64,000 nucleotides of DNA from Petrimonas sulfuriphila (GCF_051201015.1 NZ_JBPEHI010000001.1), one strand, 5' to 3'; numbered from the stretch's first letter, positions 54,086 through 63,260 are shown. Notes: a model not told the origin generated them from the letters alone. A program made the numbers and translations.

Positions 54086-54742
54086 ATGAGAAAGATATGC
54101 CTCTTTTTGTTGATCATTTTTCCGGTAATGATGCCGGCTCAGGTGATTACTTACGACACAATCCGCGTTTCACCGGATGACGAGCGGAATATTTACAAGA
54201 CACAGCGTCAGCAACAAACCGCCCAAAGCCCCATAGCCCGACAGCCGATACTTTTGGATCGGGAATCGGCTCCGGGGTTCCGGTTCGATAAAAGCAAACT
54301 CCGTTACGGGGCCAATATCGGACTGTCTTTCAGCCGGAATTATTCGGCTTTTAATTTCGGGCCGCAGGTCGGGTATCAGCTGAGCAGCCGGTTCATGGCA
54401 GGGGTAGGGATAAAGTACTACTACAATAAAGTGCGGGCATTTCAATTCAACGAAGAGTACCTATACAAGAATAATCTGCTCGGCGCTAATCTGTTCGGAT
54501 ATTTTTATCCGGCTAGGTTTCTGGCTCTGTTTGTCCAGCCTGAAATAAATCGTTTGTGGGCGAACCTGACCGACGAAATGACGGGTGAAGTGACTAAAAG
54601 CAGCGGTTTTGTGCCTTCATTGCTGGTAGGAGGAGGCCTGAGGTTAGGGCATTCCCACATTACGCTGAACTACGATCTGGCACAACACACCAACTCTCCC
54701 TATCCGAGGGGCTGGTTCCTGGGATTTTCAACCTTTTTTTAA
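54086..54742 (+). CDS. Outer-membrane beta-barrel-like protein
   Basis: A 218-residue exported protein: signal peptide (RKICLFLLIIFPVMMPAQ), a short Gln-rich segment, then alternating aromatic/Gly beta strands (FDKSKLRYGANIGLSFSRNYSAFNFGPQVGYQLSSRFMAGVGIKYYYNK and following) to a terminal Phe-rich strand (GWFLGFSTFF), as in small porin-like barrels. No function is recognised. ATG 54086 lies just beyond the stop of yggS. It is convergent with DUF721, with a 4-bp overlap of stops. Confidence 0.75.
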   Translation: MRKICLFLLIIFPVMMPAQVITYDTIRVSPDDERNIYKTQRQQQTAQSPIARQPILLDRESAPGFRFDKSKLRYGANIGLSFSRNYSAFNFGPQVGYQLSSRFMAGVGIKYYYNKVRAFQFNEEYLYKNNLLGANLFGYFYPARFLALFVQPEINRLWANLTDEMTGEVTKSSGFVPSLLVGGGLRLGHSHITLNYDLAQHTNSPYPRGWFLGFSTFF

Positions 54743-55032
54743 CGAAAAACAATATCCTTCACAATCTCCATTCCGGCGTGCTCGTTCAACTTGTCAATCA
54801 GGTTTCGTTTGTTCATAATCAATTCGGCACGCAACACCGATGAGGAAAGCTGGACGTGTAGGACGTTCCGCCGGAAATAGACGTTTTTGGTGTAGTGAGA
54901 AACCCCTTCGCCCAGCAATTCCCTCCATGCCGAGACGGCACGGTGTTCAGCCACCGATGTCTTCAATTCCGGGTTCTCATCGAAGAATTCCGAAAGGATG
55001 GTTGCTATAGGTTGGGCGTTTTTTTTAAGCAT
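54739..55032 (-). CDS. DUF721 protein (DciA-like)
   Basis: A 97-residue protein of the DUF721 family, members of which (DciA) can act as helicase loaders. Features: LKKNAQPIATILSEFF, WRELLGEGVSHYTKNVYFRRNVLHVQLSSSVLRAELIMNKRNLIDKLNEHAG. It overlaps recF by 8 bp, which is the typical neighbourhood near replication and repair genes. Confidence 0.82.
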   Translation of the reverse strand: MLKKNAQPIATILSEFFDENPELKTSVAEHRAVSAWRELLGEGVSHYTKNVYFRRNVLHVQLSSSVLRAELIMNKRNLIDKLNEHAGMEIVKDIVFR

Positions 55033-56131
55033 AAACTGTTATTTCCCCGTCTTTCACCGAATAGATGTGGTGGCTGTTGTTGATCCGTTCCAGTATTTTA
55101 TCGAACGACCCCCGGTTGGTATCGGAGATAAAAATCTGGCCAAATTCATTGCTCGAAACCAGTTTGACAATTTCTTCCACCCGGTAGGCATCCAGCCTGT
55201 CGAAGATATCGTCCAGCAGCAAAATGGGTGTCCGTTTCCCGGTTTTAAGCAGGTAATGAAATTGTGCCAGCTTCATCGATACGAAGTAGGTTTTGTTTTG
55301 CCCTTGCGAACCCACTTTCTTTATGGGAAATCCGTCGAGCAACATCTCCAGTTCATCGCGGTGAATACCGGTGGTGGTGTGTCCCACCGCGATGTCGCGA
55401 CGGCGGGTTTGTCGCAGCGCTTCCCTGAAATTGTTTTCGCGAAGTTGCGAAACGTAGTCGAAAGTCGCCTTTTCGTTGGATAAACTTATTCGTTTGTAAA
55501 ACTCGTCAAAAACGGGAATAAACTCTTTTACAAACGCTTGTCGTTTTTCAAAAATGAGCTCCCCTTCTCCCGCCATCTGGTCTTCCCAAAGCTCCAGCAA
55601 GGTGAAATCGATTTCGTTGTCGTCCATTTTCAATGTTGCGTTGCGTTGTTGCAAGGCATTGTTGTACCGGATCAAGGCGTGCATATACGCTTTGTCGAAC
55701 TGAGAAATAGCCATGTCCATAAACTTCCGTCGTTCTTCGCTACCCCCCTGGATTATCTCGATATCAGCAGGAGAAATCATCACCAGTGGAATAAATCCAA
55801 TGTGGTCGGAGAGTTTTTCGTACTCCTTTTTGTTTCTCTTGAACTGTTTTTTCTGCCGCCGGCGCAATCCGCAATAGATTTCTTCCTCACCATCCTGTCC
55901 CTCCAGCTCGTACCTTCCCTGAAGCATGCAAACATCGGCGTCGTGTTTGATGATCTGACTATCGACTGGGTTGGTGTAACTCCGGCAGAACGACAGGTAG
56001 TAAACGGCATCCAGCAAATTGGTTTTACCCATGCCGTTATTTCCCACAAAACAGTTTATTTTGGGCGATAACTCCAGCTCAACCTGAGCCAGGTTTTTGT
56101 AATTTATAATGGATAAATGCTTTAATGTCAT
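55025..56131 (-). CDS. recF: DNA replication and repair protein RecF
   Basis: SMC-like ATPase that helps load RecA at gaps. The 368 residues carry Walker A GNNGMGKTN (30-38), an ABC-type signature segment (GSQGQNKTYFVSMKLAQFHYLL) and Walker B LLLDDIFDRLDAYR. Length is typical. It is in the same direction as DUF721 and lies 5 bp after cdaA. Confidence 0.96.
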   Translation of the reverse strand: MTLKHLSIINYKNLAQVELELSPKINCFVGNNGMGKTNLLDAVYYLSFCRSYTNPVDSQIIKHDADVCMLQGRYELEGQDGEEEIYCGLRRRQKKQFKRNKKEYEKLSDHIGFIPLVMISPADIEIIQGGSEERRKFMDMAISQFDKAYMHALIRYNNALQQRNATLKMDDNEIDFTLLELWEDQMAGEGELIFEKRQAFVKEFIPVFDEFYKRISLSNEKATFDYVSQLRENNFREALRQTRRRDIAVGHTTTGIHRDELEMLLDGFPIKKVGSQGQNKTYFVSMKLAQFHYLLKTGKRTPILLLDDIFDRLDAYRVEEIVKLVSSNEFGQIFISDTNRGSFDKILERINNSHHIYSVKDGEITVYA

Positions 56132-56136
56132 TGTGA

Positions 56137-56898
56137 TTATTCCGCCAGGATCAGTTGTTGCAGCTCTTCGGGATTAACGTTGATTTTCAACCGCCCTTCC
56201 TCGGCAAATGTTATTTTTCCGGTTTCTTCCGAAACGACAATCACTTTGGCATCGGTTTCCTGCGTGATCCCTAATCCGGCACGATGCCGTAACCCCATGT
56301 GTTTGGGTATGTTCGGGTTCTGCGATATGGGAAGAATACAGCCTGCAGCTTTTATTTTTTTCCCCACAACGATCATGGCTCCATCGTGCAAGGGACTGTT
56401 CTTGAAGAAAATATTTTCAATCAGCCGGGAGGAGATATCAGCGTTGATGATTTCGCCCGTCTGCTCGTATAAGCTGAGTTGTAGGTCGCCCTGAACGACG
56501 ATGAGCGCGCCAATCCTGGCTTTCGACATGTTCATGCAGGCCAGTACGATCGAAGTAATGTGCGATGTGTCTTTTTGTTGCTTGTCGACCGGGATAAAGA
56601 GTTTCGATACAAACTTCCACCCTTTCTTCGATCCCAGAGACATAAGGAACCTACGTATTTCATCCTGAAAAAGAATGACCAGCAATATCAGGCCGATATT
56701 CACGAACTGGTCAAGAATAGAGCCTAGAAGCACCATATCGAATACCTGTGATACAAGTACCCAGATAATCATAAAGACAACGATACCGATGAAAAGCGGG
56801 CGCATCCCCGATATTTTCACCATTTTAAACAGGTAGTACAACAGGGCTGCTACCAGTAAAATGTCAATAAAATCTTTTATTCCAAAGTGTTCGAGCAT
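56137..56898 (-). CDS. cdaA: Diadenylate cyclase CdaA
   Basis: Membrane-bound cyclase making c-di-AMP from two ATP. It has three N-terminal hydrophobic helices (about 12-75) and a DisA_N domain with DGA (172-174) and RHRA (204-207), the two catalytic motifs. The 253-residue length is normal. The DHH phosphoesterase at 11380 might degrade the product, but no direct link is shown. Confidence 0.94.
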   Translation of the reverse strand: MLEHFGIKDFIDILLVAALLYYLFKMVKISGMRPLFIGIVVFMIIWVLVSQVFDMVLLGSILDQFVNIGLILLVILFQDEIRRFLMSLGSKKGWKFVSKLFIPVDKQQKDTSHITSIVLACMNMSKARIGALIVVQGDLQLSLYEQTGEIINADISSRLIENIFFKNSPLHDGAMIVVGKKIKAAGCILPISQNPNIPKHMGLRHRAGLGITQETDAKVIVVSEETGKITFAEEGRLKINVNPEELQQLILAE

Positions 56899-56904
56899 AC
56901 AACG

Positions 56905-57738
56905 TTATTTGCTTATTTTTCCCACAATCTTTACACATTCCACGGCTTCTTTCACGTCGTGAACGCGTAAGATGTTTGCTCCCGACAACAAGGCAAATGT
57001 ATTTAAAGCCGATGTACCGTTCAGGCTTTCCTGTGGGGTACACTCCAGCAGCTTGTAAATCATCGATTTCCGAGAGATGCCAACCAGAATTGGTACATCA
57101 AAGATATTGAAATATTTTAAATAAGCCATCAATTGGTAGTTTTGATCAGTCGTTTTACTGAATCCAAACCCCGGGTCAATGATGATGTCGTTTACGCCCA
57201 ACAGGTTCAATTTCGATATTTTCTCGGAAAAATAGTACAGGATATCCTGAATAAAATTGTCGTAATGGGTGTGTTGTTGCATGGTTTGCGGTGTACCACG
57301 CATATGCATCAGGATATAAGGAACATTGAGCCGGGCAACTGTTTCGAACATGTTATCATCGATCTGCCCGCCCGAAATATCGTTGATGATGTTTACCCCG
57401 TATTTTTCCACGGCAGGTCCGGCTACTTCGGAATAAAACGTATCGATGGAAAGGATAGTATTGGGAAATTCTTTTCGAACGAGCCGAAGTGTCGGCTCTA
57501 AGCGTTTCAGCTCTTCCTTTGCCGGTATTAAAGTGGAAGTCGGTGTTGTGGATTGACCGCCAATATCGACAATTTTTCCACCTTCCTCCAGAATTTGGCA
57601 GACGCGGCTGACAATCTCTTCTTCAGATTGTTTACGACTGCCCGAATAAAAGGAATCGGGAGTAACATTTAAAATTCCCATCACCAGCGGAGTGGAAAAA
57701 TCGAGCAATTCGCCGTTTATGTTAATGGATTTTATCAT
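56905..57738 (-). CDS. folP: Dihydropteroate synthase
   Basis: TIM-barrel enzyme joining 4-aminobenzoate to the pterin pyrophosphate in folate synthesis. The 277 residues include GILNVTPDSFY, IVDIGGQSTTP, LSIDTFYSEVA, INDISGGQ, DPGFGFSKT and GISRKSMIYKLL. Only 6 bp separate it from cdaA, so they are probably co-transcribed. Confidence 0.95.
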   Translation of the reverse strand: MIKSININGELLDFSTPLVMGILNVTPDSFYSGSRKQSEEEIVSRVCQILEEGGKIVDIGGQSTTPTSTLIPAKEELKRLEPTLRLVRKEFPNTILSIDTFYSEVAGPAVEKYGVNIINDISGGQIDDNMFETVARLNVPYILMHMRGTPQTMQQHTHYDNFIQDILYYFSEKISKLNLLGVNDIIIDPGFGFSKTTDQNYQLMAYLKYFNIFDVPILVGISRKSMIYKLLECTPQESLNGTSALNTFALLSGANILRVHDVKEAVECVKIVGKISK

Positions 57739-57759
57739 ACCTTGTGTTGTGTATTACGG

Positions 57760-59340
57760 CTATAACGTTGAGTCCGGATCCTTGTCCGGATAGTCAATGG
57801 TATAGTGCAGGCCGCGGCTTTCTTTGCGTGCCATGGCTTGCTTAATGACCATATAGCCTACCTTGATGATATTGCGGAGTTCACAAATCTCGCGCGAGAC
57901 AACCGACCGCTGAAAAAGGTTCTCGGTTTCCCGAAAAAGAATGTTCAGCCTGTCCATTGCCCGCTGCAGGCGAATATCGGAACGGACAATCCCCACGTAG
58001 GACGACATGATCTGCCCCACCTCCTTGTAACTCTGTGTGATCAGCACCATCTCTTCGGTGGAGGTGGTCCCTTCGGCATTCCAATCGGGAATATCTTCCT
58101 GAAAGGAAAACTTTTTGAATAGGGGTACAGAGTGCTTGGCAGCCGAATCGGCAAAAACCACTGCTTCGATGAGTGAGTTAGATGCCAGCCGGTTGGCTCC
58201 GTGCAAGCCTGTACAGGCACATTCGCCGTTGGCGTAAAGGCGGTTTATGCTTGTTTCTCCGTCAATACTTACGAAAATTCCACCGCACAAATAATGGGCA
58301 GCCGGGGCTACCGGAATCATCTCTTTAGTAATATCGATACCGTAGGTAAGGCATTTCTCGTAAATGGTGGGGAAATGTTTTTTGGTCTCTTCAGCGTCCT
58401 TGTGCGTTACATCCAGAAAAACATGATCGTCACCCCGGTTTTTCATCTCCGTATCGATGGCACGGGCAACGATATCGCGCGGCGCAAGAGAAAGACGTTC
58501 GTCGTACTTCTGCATAAACTCTTTACCGTCTTTTGTCTTTAATACCCCGCCGTATCCCCGCATGGCTTCGGTAATGAGAAACGACGGACGCACGCCGGGA
58601 TGATACAACGCCGTGGGATGAAACTGTACGAACTCCATCCCCTTTATTTCGCCTTTGGCGCGTGCTACCATGGCTATGCCATCGCCGGTTGCGACAAGTG
58701 GATTGGTTGTTGTTTGATAGATACAACCGATACCGCCGGTCGCCATCATGGTTATGCGCGAAAGAAACGTCAGCACTTCCCGGGTCTGTAAATCCAGAAT
58801 GTAGGCACCGTAACATTCTATTCCCGGGGTATGCCGGGTGACAACCTGGCCCAGGTGGTGCTGGGTAAGGATTTCGATGGTGAAATGATTGTCATAGACA
58901 TCAATATTGGGGTGATTCCGGATGGTTTCTATCAGACTTGTTTGTATTTCTGCACCTGTGCTGTCCTTGTAGTGTAGGATCCGAAATTCGGAATGTCCGC
59001 CCTCCCGGTGCAGGTCAAAATTTCCTTTTTCGTCTTTGTCAAAATTTACACCCCAGCTGATCAGTTCATTGATTTGTGCCGGGGCCTCTTGTACAACGCG
59101 TTCCACTACGCTGACATCACACAACCCTGCCCCCGCATCGAGCGTGTCTGTAATGTGTTTTTCAAAATTGTCCCAGGGATTTGTTACCGAAGCAATGCCG
59201 CCCTGTGCATAGTAAGTGTTGGCATCTTCTAGCGTTGTTTTAGCTATTATAGCCACTTTGCCGTGTTTGGCCACTTTCAGGGCGTAACTCATCCCCGCAA
59301 TGCCCGATCCGATAATTAGAAAATCGTATTTATGCGTCAT
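57760..59340 (-). CDS. nadB: L-aspartate oxidase
   Basis: FAD enzyme oxidising L-aspartate to iminoaspartate in NAD synthesis. The 526 residues show the N-terminal GSGIAGMSYALKVA Rossmann motif, TYYAQGGIASV, REGGHSEFRI (active-site His/Arg), MEFVQFHPT, and the C-terminal helical domain (MSSYVGIVRSDIRLQRAM). It is closer to aspartate oxidase than to succinate dehydrogenase, because it is followed by no sdhB. A possible -7 box lies at 59365-59372 on the minus strand. Confidence 0.94.
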   Translation of the reverse strand: MTHKYDFLIIGSGIAGMSYALKVAKHGKVAIIAKTTLEDANTYYAQGGIASVTNPWDNFEKHITDTLDAGAGLCDVSVVERVVQEAPAQINELISWGVNFDKDEKGNFDLHREGGHSEFRILHYKDSTGAEIQTSLIETIRNHPNIDVYDNHFTIEILTQHHLGQVVTRHTPGIECYGAYILDLQTREVLTFLSRITMMATGGIGCIYQTTTNPLVATGDGIAMVARAKGEIKGMEFVQFHPTALYHPGVRPSFLITEAMRGYGGVLKTKDGKEFMQKYDERLSLAPRDIVARAIDTEMKNRGDDHVFLDVTHKDAEETKKHFPTIYEKCLTYGIDITKEMIPVAPAAHYLCGGIFVSIDGETSINRLYANGECACTGLHGANRLASNSLIEAVVFADSAAKHSVPLFKKFSFQEDIPDWNAEGTTSTEEMVLITQSYKEVGQIMSSYVGIVRSDIRLQRAMDRLNILFRETENLFQRSVVSREICELRNIIKVGYMVIKQAMARKESRGLHYTIDYPDKDPDSTL

Positions 59341-59364
59341 GCTCTTTTTCAGATTTTTTCACCA

Positions 59365-59372
59365 CAAATTTA
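59365..59372 (-). promoter_or_regulatory. Possible -7 box for nadB
   Basis: Minus-strand TAAATTTG matches TAnnTTTG, 24 bp upstream of the nadB ATG. No -33 element is evident. Confidence 0.35.
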
Positions 59373-59584
59373 GGTATTAAAGTTTAGAATTTGTTTTATA
59401 TCATCATTTAAATAATTGAACTTCCGTTACGGCATCAGTTAAATCTTGCGAATGACAATGTATTGTGACCTTATAAAATAATCATTAAAACTCTGTGGTT
59501 TAGTTTGATTGTTTAAGTAAAAAACGTTTACTTTGTGTAGCGTATGTAACCCGATGGATAAACAATTTAAAACTTTCCAAACCA

Positions 59585-60850
59585 ATGAAAAATTATAGGA
59601 TTATTAACTTATTGCTGTTGCTGCTCTTTAGTTTTCAGCTCTTTGGGGATGACGTGTTGCAGGCACAATCGTATACGCTGCGGGGTAGGGTATTGGCAAG
59701 TGACACCCGCGATCCGCTTTCCAATGCGAGTGTAACTGTAGGAAACCTGAATATATCGAGTGTCACCAACCAGGATGGATACTTTACGCTCAGGGTTCCT
59801 GCATCGGCAAAAAACTCCAGACTGATTATACGGTATCTGGGGTATGAGAACCTGGAGGTTCCGGTGGTTACGCTCATCGACAAGCCCAACAACCACATTA
59901 TGTTAATACCTTCTTTCATTGAACTGGGGCCGCTTGAAGTAGTTTCTGGTGATGGAAGTGAGTTGATAAGGGAAGCGTTGAGCCGTATACCGCAAAACTA
60001 TTCTACCGATCCCAATATGATGGTGGCGTTTTACCGGGAATCGATAAAGAAAAATGCGAACTATATTTCTTTGGTCGAAACCGTACTGGATGTGTATAAA
60101 TCTTCGTATCGTTCGTACGAGAGTGACCAGGCAAAAATCTACATAGGCCGGAAAGCAACCGATATTTCGCCGCGCGATACTGTTTTGTTGAAGTTTCAGG
60201 GCGGAATCAGTACAGCCCTTATGTTGGATGTGGCGAAGAATCCCGAGATCGTTTTTGGTGAAAAAGGGGATGAATATATTTTCACCATTGAAAGAATGAT
60301 AAGCATCAACAACAAGCCGCACTATGAGATTAATTTCCTGCCGAAGAACGGTATAAAAGATATTCTGTTCCGGGGAAAGGTTTACCTGGATGTTGAATCC
60401 CTGGCTATTGTCAGAATAGAATTTAACATGAATGTGGAGGGCCGGAAAGATGCTTCCAATATTTTTATCCGGCGTAAACCTTCAAAGATGAAAGTGGATG
60501 TGGAAGAAGCCCGCTATATTGCCGATTTTATCGAAAATAACGGTAAATGGTTTTTCAATTACAGCAGCACTGAAGTCCGGTTCCGGGTAAGGTGGACTAA
60601 CCGGTTCTTCGGGCTTTTTGCAACAAACTACACGATCGGTTCCGAGATGGCCATTACGGACAGGTATCAGGAAAGTGTCAATAAATTTCCGAGGGATGAA
60701 CGAATCCGTTCTACCGATGTGATTGCGGAAAAGGTGGAACACTTCCAGGATCCTGAGTTCTGGGGCGAATACAACGTGATTGAACCCGACATAGAGATAA
60801 ATAATGCCATAAAAAGATTGAGTGGGAGATTGATGCGCCGTGGAGAATAA
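59585..60850 (+). CDS. Carboxypeptidase-regulatory-like domain protein, exported
   Basis: A 421-residue exported protein: signal peptide (about 1-27, cut near LQA), a CarboxypepD_reg-like beta-sandwich (about 30-110, RGRVLASDTRDPLSNASVTVGNLNISSVTNQDGYFTLRVPA), and a C-terminal beta-rich domain resembling the DUF5686-type outer proteins but lacking their large barrel. The role is unknown. It lies upstream of rpsO in the same direction, but rpsO has its own promoter. Confidence 0.8.
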   Translation: MKNYRIINLLLLLLFSFQLFGDDVLQAQSYTLRGRVLASDTRDPLSNASVTVGNLNISSVTNQDGYFTLRVPASAKNSRLIIRYLGYENLEVPVVTLIDKPNNHIMLIPSFIELGPLEVVSGDGSELIREALSRIPQNYSTDPNMMVAFYRESIKKNANYISLVETVLDVYKSSYRSYESDQAKIYIGRKATDISPRDTVLLKFQGGISTALMLDVAKNPEIVFGEKGDEYIFTIERMISINNKPHYEINFLPKNGIKDILFRGKVYLDVESLAIVRIEFNMNVEGRKDASNIFIRRKPSKMKVDVEEARYIADFIENNGKWFFNYSSTEVRFRVRWTNRFFGLFATNYTIGSEMAITDRYQESVNKFPRDERIRSTDVIAEKVEHFQDPEFWGEYNVIEPDIEINNAIKRLSGRLMRRGE

Positions 60851-60864
60851 ATAGTTGTAAAATA

Positions 60865-60895
60865 TTTGTAATCTGAAAATTTAGCTGTATCTTTG
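60865..60895 (+). promoter_or_regulatory. Promoter of rpsO
   Basis: TTTG at 60865-60868, 19 nt, TATCTTTG at 60888-60895: a complete Bacteroidetes-type promoter. Start near 60901 leaves a leader of about 37 nt before the ATG at 60938. Confidence 0.8.
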
Positions 60896-60937
60896 CCTCC
60901 CAAAAACTTTTTAAATAAATTTTTACAAACAAGTTTT

Positions 60938-61207
60938 ATGTATTTAGATTCTGAAAAAAAGAAAGAAATCTTTGCCAAGCACGGAAAGTCTAACACTGAT
61001 ACTGGCTCGCCTGAAGCGCAGATAGCATTGTTTTCATACCGTATTTCGCATTTGACTGAGCATTTGAAGTCAAACAAAAAAGATTATAACACGGAACGTT
61101 CATTGAAAATTTTAGTGGGTAAACGTCGTCGTTTACTGGATTACCTGGTAGAAAAAGATATCAATAGGTACAGGGCTATCGTTAAAGAATTAGGCCTGAG
61201 AAAGTAA
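60938..61207 (+). CDS. rpsO: Ribosomal protein S15
   Basis: 89 residues, normal for S15 (GSPEAQIALFSYRISHLTEHLKSNKKDY, LLVGKRRRLLDYL-like KILVGKRRRLLDYL). It binds the central domain of 16S rRNA in the 30S subunit. ATG 60938 fits the family. The upstream open frame to 60893 lies over the promoter. Confidence 0.97.
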   Translation: MYLDSEKKKEIFAKHGKSNTDTGSPEAQIALFSYRISHLTEHLKSNKKDYNTERSLKILVGKRRRLLDYLVEKDINRYRAIVKELGLRK

Positions 61208-61230
61208 AATTTTCCGGAAAAACGAAAAAA

Positions 61231-61266
61231 AGGGAGTCGACGCTATTCAGCATTACTCTCTTTTTT
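61231..61266 (+). terminator. Probable terminator after rpsO
   Basis: AGGGAGT (61231-61237) pairs with ACTCTCT (61255-61261, one G-U pair), followed by six T residues. It lies 24 bp after the stop. Confidence 0.6.
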
Positions 61267-61359
61267 GTTTTACATCCGTGCGGTCAGAAATCATACAGAA
61301 TTCCAGCAGAAAAAATGGATGGCAAATTAAAAAATATGTTATAAAACATGTAAATATAT

Positions 61360-61391
61360 TTTGCAGGTATGAAAAAAGAGGCTTATCTTTG
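61360..61391 (+). promoter_or_regulatory. Orphan promoter between rpsO and a convergent gene
   Basis: TTTG at 61360-61363, 20 nt, TATCTTTG at 61384-61391, the same architecture as rpsO. No open reading frame follows, but a strong terminator does (61457-61487). Confidence 0.65.
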
Positions 61392-61396
61392 TATCG

Positions 61397-61487
61397 ATAA
61401 CCTAAAACAATCTTTTTTACCTTATTGACAATAACAGGATAAACCGAAGACAAAAGAGGTCATCTCGATCGAGGTGACCTTTTTTTT
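61397..61487 (+). ncRNA. Candidate small RNA of about 90 nt
   Basis: Region between a full promoter and a strong terminator, downstream of the rpsO terminator. No ATG lies within it. It contains a small palindrome (TTATTGACAATAA near 61424) and ends in the hairpin 61457-61480 plus eight T residues. The start is estimated from the -7 box. No known RNA family was recognised. Confidence 0.5.
61457..61487 (+). terminator. Strong terminator, possibly bidirectional
   Basis: Nearly perfect 24-nt palindrome AGGTCATCTCGA / TCGAGGTGACCT (61457-61480, one G-U pair) followed by T residues 61480-61487 on the plus strand. On the minus strand it directly follows the GNAT stop codon and ends in CTCTTTTG, so it may also terminate that gene. 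Confidence 0.8.
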
Positions 61488-62355
61488 ATTCCATCATAAA
61501 GCCGATCAATGGCTGTTTTTCAGGAAAAACAAGGCGGTAATCATTTGAAAATTCTGAAGTTTTATAACCAAGAAGTAGCTGGGTCAGTGCATCTATCTCT
61601 ACATAGAAATGCGTTGTTTCTTTTTTGCTGCTTTTGGAGACACTCCCGTTTTTTATCACAAAAACAGCATTGTTTTTCCTGATAATGGGGTCTGAAACTT
61701 TTACAGAAACTTTTATTTGGGGATATTTTTTTGCGAAAATTATCAACAGCTTTTCTGCATCTGTGATGCGCGACATGGCCATCAGGCCTTTTTTGACTGG
61801 AAAATCAAACAATGCGGCTTCTTCCACAATTGCACGAAAATCATCCGGCGTTTTTTGCACTGTCATGTCGCGTTGACGAAAAAAAGAATCGAATATCTCG
61901 TAAGCATTATGGAGGTTTTCCGATTCAACCATAATTTTTTGTAAGTCGGGAAGAGGGGCGCCTGCATCAAATGTTTGGGTAAATCCAAATTGCCTGTAGA
62001 ACTTCATTACTGTTTTGTCCTGCGGAACCAGAATGGCAAGCGGGATTCCTTTTTCATCCATTTCACCGAAAGATTTTTTGATAAGAGCCCCCATAAATCC
62101 TTTTTTCCTGGCTTCTGGTAGCGTGCATAGCCCGGAAAAATAAGCTACTGGAATTTCTGAACCGTGAAATGAAAAATCAAACGGGAGCATCTGCAGGGAA
62201 GAGACTGCCTTCCCGCTCTCGAAATAGATCAGTGTATTTTCGTTCCTGTATTTCTCCCGGAAATAAATCTCCATGTATTCGTCGGAATCGCCGAACACGG
62301 TTTTCCACATGTCGTAAACCTGCTGTCTGGTCGTATTGTCGGCGTAGTGTATCAT
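61486..62355 (-). CDS. GNAT family N-acetyltransferase (Eis-like)
   Basis: A 289-residue acetyltransferase: N-terminal GNAT domain with the acetyl-CoA loop YFSGLCTLPEARKKGFMGALIKK, then LVPQDKTVMKFYRQFGF, and a C-terminal SCP-like lobe as in Eis enzymes. The substrate is unknown. It is followed by the 61457 hairpin and preceded by DUF2156 after 5 bp, so the two genes probably form an operon. Confidence 0.85.
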   Translation of the reverse strand: MIHYADNTTRQQVYDMWKTVFGDSDEYMEIYFREKYRNENTLIYFESGKAVSSLQMLPFDFSFHGSEIPVAYFSGLCTLPEARKKGFMGALIKKSFGEMDEKGIPLAILVPQDKTVMKFYRQFGFTQTFDAGAPLPDLQKIMVESENLHNAYEIFDSFFRQRDMTVQKTPDDFRAIVEEAALFDFPVKKGLMAMSRITDAEKLLIIFAKKYPQIKVSVKVSDPIIRKNNAVFVIKNGSVSKSSKKETTHFYVEIDALTQLLLGYKTSEFSNDYRLVFPEKQPLIGFMME

Positions 62356-62360
62356 GGTGA

Positions 62361-63260
62361 TTAATTCTTAAGGCGTGCGTTGTATTTCTCGAGTAGAATA
62401 TCGGGCTGATAAGACAGCTTGGCATTACGCAGGTTTTCAATACCCATGTCTTCTTCCCGGTTAACATAAGTAAAATCCGCTGCTTCATTCTCGATAAATT
62501 GCTGGTTGATGATGTTGTAGGCGCCGTGTATAGTGGTGAATGCCTTTTCTACGTGAACAATAAAGGTGTCTTTTGTAAGGGGCTCACCGATTGTGAATGC
62601 GGCGATTTCGTTGTTCACACATATTAACCCGCCCTTCAGCTCCAGGTATTCAAAATTCTCAAGCATCAGCGTAGTAGCAAAATCGTCGTAAACCAGCGAA
62701 GGGTCCTTCTCTTCCAGGTTTATCTGCATCCACTGGTCGAGCATTTCTTTACATTCCTTTACCAGTGCCGGATTCCCGGTCAACGATTTGTATTTCCACT
62801 CGTTTTCGCGCTTAAACCTGTTGATATGATTCCTTTTGCTTTGTAACTTTTTCCCGGTAAGGTTGATCATTTTTTCTGTTGTGTAGATATAGTCCGATAC
62901 GCTGCGGTTGAACTTGTAATCGAAAGCACCGGGCATTGCCGTTTCAATTTCATTGATCATCTCCTGAGTCAACCCCCTGATCTGAAAAGTCGTATCAAAC
63001 TGCTGATGGTCGTCTATGATCGTTTCAATGGCTCTCTTTATATTGTCGCCTCCCACCGGTTTCAGGTAGGAGTTCCGGTTGTTGTTGTCCCTGAACCGGA
63101 TAAAAAGCCATTCGCCCTCCGTTGCATATTGGGTGTCGAATTTTTTCCCCCAGCTGTACAGATTGGTGAAACAGAGGTCCGATGCCCTGTAATTTTGTTT
63201 GCAGAGGTGCGAATTGATAATGTCTTTGTCTTTTAATTCTATGGATTTAAACGGTAGCAT
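62361..63260 (-). CDS. DUF2156 (phosphatidylglycerol lysyltransferase-like) protein
   Basis: A 299-residue soluble GNAT-fold protein of the DUF2156/LPG synthetase C-terminal type: ASDLCFTNLYSWGKKFDTQYA, SYLKPVGGDNIKRAIE, KKLQSKRNHINRFKREN and YVNREEDMGIENLRNAKLSYQP. There are no membrane helices, unlike full-length MprF. The aminoacyl acceptor is unknown. It is in one operon with the GNAT gene. Confidence 0.85.
   Translation of the reverse strand: MLPFKSIELKDKDIINSHLCKQNYRASDLCFTNLYSWGKKFDTQYATEGEWLFIRFRDNNNRNSYLKPVGGDNIKRAIETIIDDHQQFDTTFQIRGLTQEMINEIETAMPGAFDYKFNRSVSDYIYTTEKMINLTGKKLQSKRNHINRFKRENEWKYKSLTGNPALVKECKEMLDQWMQINLEEKDPSLVYDDFATTLMLENFEYLELKGGLICVNNEIAAFTIGEPLTKDTFIVHVEKAFTTIHGAYNIINQQFIENEAADFTYVNREEDMGIENLRNAKLSYQPDILLEKYNARLKN

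Noticed and set aside
57760..59340. Succinate dehydrogenase flavoprotein or fumarate reductase
   Set aside because: Sequence features fit L-aspartate oxidase, and no iron-sulfur or membrane subunit genes are adjacent.
60738..60850. rpsO as the second gene of the preceding CarboxypepD-type operon
   Set aside because: A complete separate promoter lies at 60865-60895, so independent transcription is more likely, although readthrough is possible.
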